Origin: Chara braunii
Lineage: Eukaryota > Streptophyta > Charophyceae > Charales > Characeae
Length of the DNA: 30,570 nucleotides
Assembly (NCBI GenBank): GCA_003427395.1
Contig: BFEA01000391.1
Location: 14,503-45,072, forward strand
Direction: 5' to 3'
In this document: in pieces, positions 1 through 9,549 of the stretch
Position numbering within the stretch: the stretch's first letter is position 1
Layout of the letters: the number at the start of each line of letters is the position of its first letter
The notes under the pieces: model-generated
Told to the model about the DNA's origin: nothing
Databases searched by the model: none
Seen by the model: the letters and a program-made list of their open reading frames with translations, nothing else
Translations under genes and position numbers: made by a program

Positions 1-267
1 CGAAAAGCACGTATCCACGATGAGCACCGAGCACCAAAAGCACGGATCGACGATGAGCGCGTGATCATTCACCAAAGAAAAGCACGGATCCACGATTAGC
101 ACGTGATCATGCACCAAAGCACGGATCCATGATCAGCAAGTGACCAAAAGCACGGATCCAAGATGAGCACCGAGCACCAAAAGCACATGATCATGCAGCA
201 AAGAAAAGCATGGATCCAAGATCAGCAAGTGATCATGCACCAAAGCACGGATCCACGATCAGCACGT
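1..267. repeat. Degenerate satellite array, left flank of the retrotransposon insertion
   Basis: The stretch is made of about eight imperfect head-to-tail units of roughly 30-40 bp built around the core AAAGCACGGATCCACGATGA followed by GCAC, often with a TGATCATGCACC extension. The same units resume immediately after the retrotransposon at 21604, so this is the interrupted half of one array. No coding potential is evident; the short open frames here only follow the repeat. Confidence 0.9.
264..267. repeat. Target site duplication, left copy (ACGT)
   Basis: ACGT directly precedes the TGT start of the 5' LTR, and ACGT directly follows the CACA end of the 3' LTR. Four bases is one fewer than most Ty3-type elements make, but no 5-bp match exists here. 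Removing one copy and the element recreates a normal satellite unit, which supports the call. Confidence 0.8.
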
Positions 268-269
268 TG

Positions 270-299
270 TCAGGCGGCCACAAGGGATGGGCCGCCTGA
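270..299. promoter_or_regulatory. Perfect 10-bp-stem hairpin at the 5' LTR terminus
   Basis: TCAGGCGGCC (270-279) is the exact reverse complement of GGCCGCCTGA (290-299), with a 10-base loop. It lies 2 bp inside the LTR end. The 3' LTR copy (17372..17401) keeps the stem with one C-to-T change. Function unknown; nearness to the integrase-processed end is the only hint. Confidence 0.6.
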
Positions 300-1254
300 A
301 ATCCACGGCTTTGGGGACTTAGGCCCAAAGACAAGTCCGTGTTTTGACGGTACTCTTGTTTGACCAGGGGGCAAAAATTAGGAGTACTCAGGACACCCCT
401 GATTTTGGGCGCACTGAACCTTACGAGTAACCCTAAAAAACGCAGAGGGCTGACCCCTGTCCCAGGGCGTTGGCACGTGCCTGCTTTCCGTCACTTTGAG
501 CCTACTAGCAAAAAGGCTACTCGCGGGAGGCAGGCGCAACAACAGGCCTCGGATCGACCCTGCTGGTGGGGTAGTGCAGCCTAAAAATTTCGTTACGTCT
601 GATAGCAAATCTAGAAACGAAAGGAAAGTCGAGGAAGAGGGAAACGCGGAGAAAAGCGAGATATTCGGTACATTACCAAATTTCTGTTGTATATGATTGT
701 ATATTAAATTTTCCTTTTATTTGTAATTGCCTGCAATGAATTCAAAAGTGAAAGAAATGATTCGAGCAATTAGAAGGATAGGAAAACAAGAAAATTTCTG
801 CAATTCCTAATAATCCCCTTGGGATCCAATTTTTGTAGAATAATGATATTTTGCTATTTTCTGATAATAGAATAAAAAAAGAGAGAAGATAATTAAAAAT
901 GATAAAAGAGGCTATAATTTAAGATTATTAGAGGTCTGATACAATTTTGTCTAGATTATGCGCTGTTGGTGGTCGACTCAGATGACTTATTTTTCTCAAT
1001 TCCAAGCAATTTTCTTTAATTCCCGATAATCATGATTCCCCGCGTCACTTACCTGATTTTTCCTGATCACTGACCTTACTAACCGAGTGTATGAGAAGGA
1101 GAGGGTCTCATGGTGAACATGGGACGGTAATATCGGCGTGCGGCGCCAATGTCTGGTTCGAGGTTCGGCGACATCCATGTTTTTCAGCGCTGTACGATGG
1201 CCAACAAACTTCAGGCTCGGTAATGGTTCGGCGTCGACATGGTACACTACTCGG

Positions 1255-1810
1255 CACCATTTTCAGGTTCGGGGTTGCCCCGAGACCAACATGTTTCAGG
1301 TTCGGAACCGTCACGGTGATTTATTTCCAGGCTCGGTGCCACAATGGCCGTTTATTTCAGGATCGGAACAAGGCTTGTCGTGCCACTTTCCCGACCCACC
1401 TAATTACTACACTCTGACAGTCCGACGATGACCGCATGGACGGCGAGGGATGCGGCTACTTTGGACCGATAGTATGGCCTCTGTATTTGGCTCGCTACGG
1501 ACACATGGTTCAGAGAGGTTCGGTTGTGATGCGGAGCGGTTGCATCCTACGGTATCCGGCGTGTTTCTGGTTCGGTATGGGCTCGACGTTAGTTTGTTTT
1601 AGGCTTGGGGATGCTGTGGTGATTTATTTTCAGGCCCGGAACCACCACGGTGGTTTATTACAGGTTCGTAACGACTGCCGTGATTTATTATCAGGTTTGG
1701 AACCATCACAGTGGCTGACTTCCAGGACTGGAACTACTATGTCAGTGTATTCCAGGTTCGAAACCTTGGCGGAAATTTGTTTCAAGCTCGGCGGTGACTG
1801 GCCCAGGTTA
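1255..1810 (+). repeat. Degenerate ~30-bp subrepeats in the 5' LTR
   Basis: About ten units resemble TTTATTTCAGGTTCGGAACC followed by a CACGGTG-like word. They sit in two clusters, roughly 1255-1380 and 1610-1810. Internal palindromes such as ACCACCACGGTGGT occur. Such subrepeats in the U3 part of a long LTR may act as enhancer-like elements; that is inference. They also produce spurious open frames. Confidence 0.7.
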
Positions 1811-2754
1811 GAGACTGATTAAGGCACGCGACATGCACCATTTTTAAGCTGGGTTCGCGTTCTGCAACGGAGTGACAGGGTTCGGGCTACCCCGGTATTC
1901 GGCATCGGTCTGGTATACTCCGCTGCATATCTCCGCTTCAGTGTGCGGTGTCGGTTTGACGCACTCCACTACATGTCTCTCGTTCGCTACATTCTCAGGT
2001 TTCGAATTGATGATGGGTTGCGTTTTTTTTACGGTCTTCGGACACGTTGTTTCGGCTCGGCTCCCGTACCGGCACAACATCTGATTTAGATTTCTCGGTA
2101 TGACCCTGAGACGCCACGTGCGACCTGTCAACGTCGCGGCCCTGGCACAAGAGGCTATGGGATGACTCGATTACCGTGCCGGGCCGCCTGTTTGCTATGC
2201 GGGGGTTGGCCGCGGTACTGCTACTGGTTTGATGATTCAGGCCATCTCAGATTCCTGCGACCCGATCTAAATTATGTGTGCCTCCACAGGGATGCCTTTG
2301 GACTGCAGACGCCCCAGGCATACGAAAGGGGCAAACAGCCGGAGTACCGGGACCGGATTGGGGCGAGATGCAGGCGGGACAAGGGTCTGTGGCCGCCCTG
2401 TTCGCAGCTGCCGCGCGGTTGAAGGGGAGCAAGGGCGGCCTCGCAGCAAATTCGGTCACGTCGCAAATACAGGGGAAGCAAGGAATATAGGAGAGGGCGG
2501 AAGGGACGACAGAAAGAGGAGGAGGGCATTCGGTGCGTGCACGGTGTGCGCAACGCGAGTCGGGAAAAGTTAGTTGGCGAGGGATTGGAAGCATGCACGC
2601 GTGCCCCGCTTGAGTCGTAGTCCGAAGGCAGTTGCAGAGCGCTGCAGCTAGTCGGGCGAGGAGAGGTGTGAGTGTTCGGGCGGGGAGTTACTAGCGTGTA
2701 AGGCGACTACCGCTTGGGGGACGGGGCGAACTGAATCAGGGGAACGGGGAGGAA

Positions 2755-3480
2755 GGAGAAGGTGAGCAAGGTCGCGAAGTGAGAATGGACTGCGCAAAGG
2801 AGGAGAGAGAGTGAGAGAGAGCAGCGAAGAAGAGAGGATGCAAGAGAGGGAGAGGAGTAAGTGAGAAAGTGAGGGAGAGCAAATAACGAACGACAAAGAG
2901 AGTGAGTGAGACGCGAGGTTGGACTGTGGGCGCAGAGTCGCTCTACGAGTTGTTCCCCGCCCTTGTTTTAAGAGAAGTGTGAAGTGACTTTTTGGGGGCA
3001 CGCAGTTTTTCAGGCTCAAATTTATGTGGGGGCGTTATTTCACCGCATACAGTTTGCTGTTTTTGGCTTTGGGAAGGTGCTGTCTCGCGGGACGTGATTT
3101 CTAATTTTGTGACGAGAGATAAGGTTAGTCAACTGCATGCACTCCAAACTCGCATATCCTGGGTGCGATGACGGTTGAATGTGCGAACGAGGTGCTGTCA
3201 AATTTCCTGACTGGACTGCTAACTGTTCAAGCCTATCGCTGTGCGCACAGCATGGACTGACGGTAGTCCCAGGTAACAAGCCGTTGTGAAAACTCTCCAA
3301 CCACTGTGGACTGTTTAAGTAGTCTGCTGTTTAAGAGATAGAAAGACATAAAAAAAAGAGAGGGGGGGGAAAGATGAGAGAGAGAAGGGAAGAACATCAA
3401 GAGAGAGAGAGAGAGAGTGAATGGGCGAGAGTGAGAGGGGAGGAGAACCGGGAAAGAGAGATGAAGATGGAGGGGAGATG
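2755..3480. repeat. GA-rich purine tracts in the 5' LTR
   Basis: Runs of GAGAGA/GGGAGAG occur at about 2755-2905 and 3340-3480, matching 20215-20370 and 20800-20945 in the 3' LTR. GA repeats in plant promoters can bind BBR/BPC-type factors; here this is only a possibility. The minus-strand open frames across them are leucine/serine-rich artefacts. Confidence 0.6.
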
Positions 3481-4140
3481 AATAGAGGCCACTATGACAT
3501 CACCAAGGGGAACAACAACGCTTAACGACGCTTGAACTTGTCTATCCTACAGTTGACTGAGAAGATCAGGTGCCTCACGACTTTGTCTAATTGTCATAAT
3601 TGCAACTGTTTGGACTAGCCCAATCAACGGAGAGCTGACGAACCTCGACGCCACTTCGTTGTTCTCAGCGAAGGAAAATTTGAACTAACCAGTTGTGGGA
3701 TCTTGTTGCCTAATTGCCCGAGCTTATCGTAGAGAGAAATTTCCTGATCTGTTATATGAGCATCCGAGCTCGTTGCGGGGCGAGCTGCTCACCGTTGGGT
3801 TTTGTTTTTTTTGCTAACTGCAGAACGAACTACGTAATCTCACGATCGAGTTACCAAACCTGTTGGAGCACGAGTATACAAATCAGCTTATTGGTTGTTT
3901 TAACTTGCTGTCGGTCGAGCTTGCTAGTCAGACGGTTGACCATCCGAATGCTGGTGTTGCGTGTGCTCGTAGGGATACGAAAAATAGGGGAAAGTTGAAA
4001 CAGGGTACATAAGCGTACAGTCAAATCTTGAACCCTGCTGGTCGCCGAGCACCTTGGAAGCGGGCGCGGCGGGTGACAGACGCCGTTGCCCTTGGCTTCG
4101 GCGAAGAGTAGGTGCCCCTCCCCGAATTTCCTCACAACTT

Positions 4141-4158
4141 TGGCGCCATTGCCGGGGA
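4141..4158 (+). promoter_or_regulatory. Primer-binding site, tRNA-Asp(GTC) type
   Basis: TGGCGCCATTGCCGGGGA lies 4 nt after the LTR end. It matches the complement of the plant tRNA-Asp(GTC) 3' end at 17 of 18 positions (A in place of G at position 8). tRNA-Asp priming is known from Athila-type plant elements. Confidence 0.88.
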
Positions 4159-6115
4159 GGGGAACTGCACCCCCGAGGCCGCGGCCTTCCCCGAACAATG
4201 GGGGTGCCCTGGCTAATTAGCCGGGAGTTAGTTAGATCCGAATACCTTGATTAGTTGATTTTTTATTGATTTTTATTAATTTCAATTTTTTTTTTTCTCA
4301 AATATCTCCTTATCCGCGCAATTTCACGCAAAATTCGTGGGGAACAAAGTTCGTCCTCACGACGAGACGAACTTTCTGACACGTTTCCCGAAAAATCCTA
4401 ACGGTCGGATCTTGAGGAAATCAATTTTATTTAATTTTTTTTTTATTAATTGGAAATTTTCAGTTTTTTTTTTTTTTTTGATTGTCCGGGAATTTGGTCC
4501 ATTTTTGAGAGAGAACTTCTTGGACCAAAGATCTTCAGATGATTTTTCCCGTCATTTTGATACCATGGACGCGGCGAACGGACTTAGTTAGAGGTAAAAA
4601 CGGTCGGTAACAGCGAAGAAAATAATTGAAAATAAAAATAAAATATTTATTCTCTTCAAAATTTTATGTAAAATAGAAAAAAAAGGATTAAGAGAAAGTA
4701 ATCCGTCAAATTTTTTGCAAATATCGAGGGGAGTTGACGGAAAAATTTTGGAACAGTGCGAGTGCTGGAAGAGAGCGTGCGGTTGCGCTCAAAGCTCAAA
4801 AACCCTCGTTAGTTAAACCCTTATTACGGGAAACCCTAGTTAGGAGAAGTTTTATCTAGGGTTTTAGGGTTGGATAACAACCTCGAGGAGCAGCTAAAAA
4901 GTCGGATCGAAATATATCTGGATTATTTTGCTTTTTTTTCTTTCTCGGCATTTTCTTATAAGTAATTGAAAGAAAATACTTAAAGTATCGAAAAAGAATT
5001 AATTAAAGTTCGTTATACTTTGGTAAAAATCCGCCCATGGTTTCTTTTGGACGGCTGCGCTAGGGGCGACAGGCCGGAACCCCATCCCAACGGAGAAAGG
5101 GTGAAAGCTGTGGAAATTTTCTGAAATTTTGTGTATTTTATTAAATCAATTACAAAATAATTAAAGAAAATACTTAAAAATCAATTAAAAATTCAAAACA
5201 CTTTTTCGAAAATTAAATCTTTTTGATACACCCCTTCGGCGACTTTTTTGAGGCCTTCGGCCGAGCCCCATCCCAACGGGGGGAGGCGAAGTGCCGCCGA
5301 AATTTTAGGAAATTCGTAGAAATTCGCTGGGATCTTCTAAAATCAAGCAATTTTGCATAGAAACATATATACGGAATATAAATATAGGTAATATAAGGAA
5401 GGGGGTTTATCTGGCATAAACATAATTGTTGTAAATAAAATACAGTAAAACACAGAAAAACTTCCTAGATAGGGAAAGGGAAAGGGAATTAAAGCGAAGA
5501 AGGTACAAGCTTGTTCTCTTACCCCCTTTTAGGGGTTGGGTGCGGCGACGGTTTTTTTTTTCCTAACGAAATTTATTTATTTGGTATTTATATAATATAA
5601 ATTCAAAATAAATAGCTAGTGTGTGCTGGAGAGAGAAACGTACTTACCGCGCAACTCTCTAGGGGAAACCTTGTATGCCCCTAGGCTGTGGTGGAGGGCC
5701 AGTAGTTTTCTGAAGATTAAAAGTATTTTTTATTAATTTAAATTTATGAGAATTCCTTAAAAATATAAAAATGGCTTAGAAAAATAGCCGAAAGAAGGTG
5801 ACGGCCTTCTAATTTTGGTTCTTAGATAGAGGGTGACATCTGTACTCCGGAGGGGTGACCGGAGCAGTCGCAGGCAGTGTTCCCTCGAACAGAGCACACG
5901 CCTTGTATTCGAGGGAACTTGACTATAGGGCCTGTTTGCTTTGTTTAGGGTCGGGATTCCACCCTTTGACACCTTAGGGGACTCTTGGGATAGGTTGGAG
6001 ATAGATCGACAGCGTAATATCGAGGCTCCCAACGATGGGAGGCGAAGCGCTGCCAAAATTTTCTTAGAAACGACAGCCTTTTTCTGCTATCTTTCACCTT
6101 CTCTACCCATCCCTC
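4159..6115 (+). other. AT-rich non-coding leader between PBS and the first ORF
   Basis: This is about 2 kb with poly-T runs, AATTAA-rich stretches and no credible ORF. A GC-rich structured patch follows the PBS (4159-4220). Telobox-like AAACCCTAG and an inverted TTTAGGG motif lie at 4831-4870. A CTAGGGG/CCCCTAG stem lies at 5659-5684. Three related copies of a GC-rich motif are listed separately. Base composition contrasts sharply with the purine-rich coding part downstream. An intron or packaging/5'UTR role cannot be decided from sequence. Confidence 0.6.
5071..6065 (+). repeat. Three dispersed copies of a leader motif
   Basis: Copies at 5071-5100, 5251-5305 and 6022-6065 share a CCCATCCCAACGG-like core. 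The last two also share GGGAGGCGAAG, a GC-rich GCCGCC/GCTGCC word and AAATTTT. The third copy abuts the first accessory ORF, which may mean a leader unit was duplicated along with coding sequence. Confidence 0.5.
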
Positions 6116-6119
6116 TTAC

Positions 6120-7161
6120 TACGTTCTCTCTAGCCATCAGTTGGATTTGGACGCAAGCGCAGGTAGAGGTCTACAAGGCCAGCAACGCTTGGGACGTGGA
6201 GCCCCCAGAGCTCATAGAGGGGGGATCTGGTGGAGCTCACGATTCCCGCGCGCAGCACCCGATATACTGACGACCAGTTTGCGTGGAGGTCCATTGTCTT
6301 GTCTGCGGACGTGTGGCTTTTGACGCACAGAGAGCACCGACCTGGACAAGCGGTGGGCGTAGTGACATCCTACCTGTTCTTAGGACCGGACGCGGTCAAG
6401 GAGGCCGCGCTGAGCCTCGCGACGACGGGGACTAGTGACGCGGTTAGCAGGGCCTTACGCTACCTGAGGGATGAGGTCGCCGCCTTCCGAGCGGAGGACT
6501 CGAGCGAACCGTTGACGTTATTTCACGGACGCCCCCCTCTTGATATCACGAGAGAGCTTGTGATAGCGCGAGACCGGTTTTTCCTGTACAGCGTTTCGAG
6601 TCTTCGGGCGATAGTCCCTGCGTTCGTTGTAGAGAGCATCTTTGGAGGTATAGGCGGAGTGGTCGAGGCATACTTAGCCTATCAGGATCTTAAGGTCCTT
6701 GTCAGAGGGCCCGATGACCTCGGTTACCTGTATTATTCGCTTGCGACCGGTGGGCCTCGTTGGGGTGACGAGAGGGTTCAACTTATAGAGCTGATCCGTT
6801 CGATAGACGACGAGTGGCCCAGTCTCCGTGCGTTTGGGATTGGCTGGACCGTGAGCTCCGAGCAGGCCCCGAGTACGTGACCTGTATCGGGAGACTCTCC
6901 TAAGACGACTGGGGTAGCTGGTGGAGTGAGGACGCTGGGCGACCTCTGATACACGACTATCAGTTGGCGGAGTATTACTAGGCTATAGGACAAGCGCCAT
7001 ATCGCGTCGAGGACGAGTTCGACGACGAGGGATGGGAGCGAGAGGACGACGAGGACGCGTGGGAGCCGGATTGGGTTGACCCAGAGAGTGAGGTTGACGA
7101 GGAGGAGGACAACACGGAAGACGCGCACTTCCCACGCATAGGAGTACCGATTAAGTCCTAG
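6120..7161 (+). pseudogene. Accessory protein A, copy 1 (A1), frameshifted
   Basis: Unrecognised family. The main body is open at 6230-6880 (216 aa). A short N-terminal piece with a PPELIEGG motif lies in another frame just upstream (to about 6225), and an acidic tail (EDEFDDEGWEREDDED) lies in the -1 frame, ending at 7161. The body aligns with A2: PPELI/VELTIPARS versus PPKIIAPD/VELDLPTRC, FVVESIFGG versus FVVEQLWGL, and VQLIELIRS versus IQLIEFLRT. The tail has stops at 6901 and 6979. Its first codon in the open frame is GTG, so the true start lies upstream and is broken. Predicted fold: mixed beta/alpha domain with an acidic C-terminus and no membrane segment. Function unknown; same strand and purine-biased codon use as gag. 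Confidence 0.6.
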
Positions 7162-7251
7162 GCAGATTGTGCGGCGAGGCGAGTGCGAGTTGGGCTAGCG
7201 GTGAGATTCGGTGGTAAAGTGAGGGAGTAAGATAGGAGATCCTGCAGGCAG

Positions 7252-8375
7252 ATGGTAGAGGAGATCGAGAGAGTCGACCTACCCTTTGGTGATTTCAGAT
7301 GGCCTAGACCGCCCAAGATCATAGCTCCCGACTTGGTGGAGCTTGATCTACCGACCAGATGCGTCGCTAAGCCAGGGCTGATTGACCATTGGGGGTCGAC
7401 TCGGCTGGGGCCAAACGTGCACCTATGTTCATATACCGTTCAGACCTACGAGTCTGATCCGCAGAGGTGGCGGGCGCCCGACACGACGTCCATAGAGGCC
7501 GTAGGGCATATTTATTACTCACGAGAGGTGAGCGGCGTCGTCCATATCCAGGGCTTGGTGCATGGGTTCTGGCGGTATGAGAGAGAGGTGAGAGAAATCC
7601 TAACGGGCAAGATAGACAGTGCACGAGAGGGGATTGAGGATCTGTATGGGCCTGTCAGGGAGACGAGGACTACGTTTCGCATAGGAGGGTTTGCTTTCCC
7701 GACAGTCCGACTGCGCGCCAGGTTCTCGGTCTTTGTAGTGGAGCAGCTTTGGGGCTTGGGGTGCATCGTGGAGAGATATTTCGCAGCTCTAGAGCTCGAC
7801 GGACTAGCCCGAGGGCAGAGGGACCAGGACTGGATTGCCTACACACAGTTTGTAGGCGGGCCTCTTACTCGGGAGAGGGAGATACAACTCATTGAGTTCT
7901 TACGTACTCCAGCGCCTACAGCAGACCCCCACTTCTTTGCCCGGGCCAGCCCTTGGAGTTCTGGCTAGCACTAGATAGGGAGGTCCAGAGACCAGAAGAT
8001 AGTTTGGAGGGGGTCGGACGACTCTTTAGCGAGACTCCCGGTGATAGGCCTGCTTCCCTCATCACTATCTGGAAGTTGGAGGAGCATTACCAGGGGATAT
8101 ATCCAGATAGAGAGGAGCTCGGCTGGGACGTCGATGATCGAGATTGGGAACATCTCAGCGCCGCAGAGCCTTGGGGACAGGACGAGAGACCGTGGAGAGA
8201 CGTGCCAGACGCTGGGCAAGACCACCTTAACGTCGATTTAGGCAGACCGGATAGCGACGGTTGGGGGCATCTAGCTCAGGCCGAGGGACATGAGCATATC
8301 CCTTGGGGCCGGGTTGTGGATGCAGACGGAGACGAGGACGTGGACGAGGGTATGCCAAACGCGGGAGACGGTTAA
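7252..8375 (+). pseudogene. Accessory protein A, copy 2 (A2), best preserved, one frame change
   Basis: An ATG at 7252 opens a 238-aa frame to 7968. A -1 frame open from 7896 to 8375 carries the C-terminal part. The body has a beta-rich N-terminal half and a helix-rich second half (FWRYEREVREIL, FVVEQLWGLGCIVERYF, EIQLIEFLRT). The tail is acidic and tryptophan-containing, with two similar units of about 38 aa (each W-x-HL-xx-AE ... PW ... V-x-DA). It matches A1 throughout and A3 over the body. No known domain recognised. The frame change falls at the same place as in A1. It may be a decayed single gene, two overlapping genes, or a gene needing -1 frameshifting. Confidence 0.65.
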
Positions 8376-8486
8376 GGATAGGGCATATCCGGGCATAGTG
8401 TAGAGCGCGGAATAGAGGGGCGTCCGATGATAGACACAAGGAGATAACTTCAGACAAGACAAGAATTGTGGTAAGCACTGATAAGG

Positions 8487-8723
8487 ATGGCGGACAGAGA
8501 TACACTGAGAGTGACCCTTTCCTCGGGACGAGATAGGATAGGGGGGTGGGAAGAAGAGGCGATGGATGATGTTGCGCGACGAATCAGACTCATGACGGAG
8601 CATGCCCTGGAAATATGGAGAGGCCAGAGATACGTCGAGTATACCATCTACTTCCATGGAGCTGACGGGAGAGTGCACAACACCTACTCGACCATACTGA
8701 GCCTGAGTGGAAGGGTTGTCTAA
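8487..8723 (+). CDS. Accessory protein B, copy 1 (B1), 78 aa
   Basis: This is an uninterrupted ATG-to-TAA frame 111 bp after A2 and just before A3. Its layout is a strand (LRVTLSSGRD), a helix with an acidic start (EEEAMDDVARRIRLM), then two strands (YVEYTIYFHGADGRV). The same layout appears in B2 and B3, where the helix reads EAECVRRA. Short for a stand-alone enzyme; a small RNA- or protein-binding module is conceivable but nothing proves it. Function unknown. Confidence 0.55.
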   Translation: MADRDTLRVTLSSGRDRIGGWEEEAMDDVARRIRLMTEHALEIWRGQRYVEYTIYFHGADGRVHNTYSTILSLSGRVV

Positions 8724-8794
8724 GGAGTTAGCAACATCGTGAGATCAAGTGCGTCGAAGGGAGTAGAGTGATACAGATCGAGTGGCGAGAGGGA

Positions 8795-9549
8795 ATGAGG
8801 AGTGATTCGAGTGCATGGTGGGCGTATGTCTTATTGCGAGATTCAAGCTCCTACAGGGCGAGGAGATTGACAGAGCCTAGGGAGACCGCGCTCGGGTACG
8901 ACATACCCCTTCCTTCGCGATTGGAGGATTGCCATAGGGTGGCGCTTGGGTACGTCGGGACGTGGATAGCTGAAGGAGTGTTTCTATGGACGGTGGTTGT
9001 AGAAGTAAAGAAACCGGGACGTGGAAGGCAGGTGGAGCTAATAGGACATCTTATCTTTGATCGAGCGCAGGAGGTCGAAATAGGACTGACGTTTGTCCGG
9101 GTCGAAAGAAGTCTATGGAGGTACGAGGCGTTGGCCAGAATAGTACTAGAGAGGAAGGCGGGAACGTTAGGTGGAAATAGTCAACCGAGGTTCATCCCGT
9201 ACAAGGTTGGAGATGGGCGCTTCCGTTGTTCGTGATAGACCAGGTATACAGAGGGATTAGTAGTCTAACACGAGAAGTCAGACATACGCACCTTGCCCTT
9301 GGACTGGGGTTGGCACCGAGGTTCAAGGAGATCTACTTTGCCGTCAGTCTATGGTGGATGCGCTTTGACGATGAGGAGTTGAGAGGTCTCATAGACGCGA
9401 TGTGCTGGGTTGACTGTCTGCGACCGGTCAACTTGGTTGACTACTGCAGGAGGCGTGTGGAGGAGAAGTACGTTGGGATAGAGGACTTGAGGTATTTATT
9501 CACGGAGGCAAAGGAATGTCAGGGCGATCATCGGCTGGAGTCGAAGTGA
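8795..9549 (+). pseudogene. Accessory protein A, copy 3 (A3), frameshifted
   Basis: The open frame runs from 8732; its first ATG is at 8795. It continues to 9235, then the homology moves to the -1 frame (about 9210-9549). It matches A2: IPLPSRL versus LDLPTRC, IGHLIFDR versus VGHIYYSR, LWRYEALARIVL versus FWRYEREVREIL, and LFVIDQVYRG versus VFVVEQLWGL. Unlike A1 and A2 it stays in one frame across the region where those change frame (RYLFTEAKE versus GRLFSETPG), and it has no acidic tail. Its end overlaps the B2 start by 34 nt. Function unknown. Confidence 0.6.

Larger units (their letters stand above)
268..4136 (+). repeat. 5' long terminal repeat (3.87 kb)
   Basis: It starts TGTCAGGCGG and ends CCTCACA, and is nearly collinear with 17370..21599. 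It carries an AT-rich stretch with AATAAA-like sequence near 870, about ten degenerate 30-bp subrepeats (1255..1810), a GC-rich segment around 2160-2650, and purine-rich GA tracts (2755..2905 and 3340..3480). Compared with the 3' LTR it lacks 320 bp at 2710/2711 and about 28 bp near 2040. No open frame in it looks coding. Confidence 0.95.

Noticed and set aside
1-267. Repeats resembling a CRISPR array
   Set aside because: Units are adjacent, degenerate and variable in length, without uniform unique spacers; the setting is eukaryotic satellite DNA.
1436-1822. Plus-strand 128-aa frame in the LTR, also in the other LTR (18603-18938)
   Set aside because: It is generated by the 30-bp subrepeats, and repetition in both LTRs is not independent evidence of coding.
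2648-3019. Minus-strand Leu/Ser-rich frame, seen again in the 3' LTR
   Set aside because: It is the complement of a GA-rich tract; presence in both LTRs only reflects LTR duplication.
4829-4875. AAACCCTAG and TTTAGGG motifs as an interstitial telomere
   Set aside because: Only one or two units in each orientation; a telobox-like or chance motif is enough.
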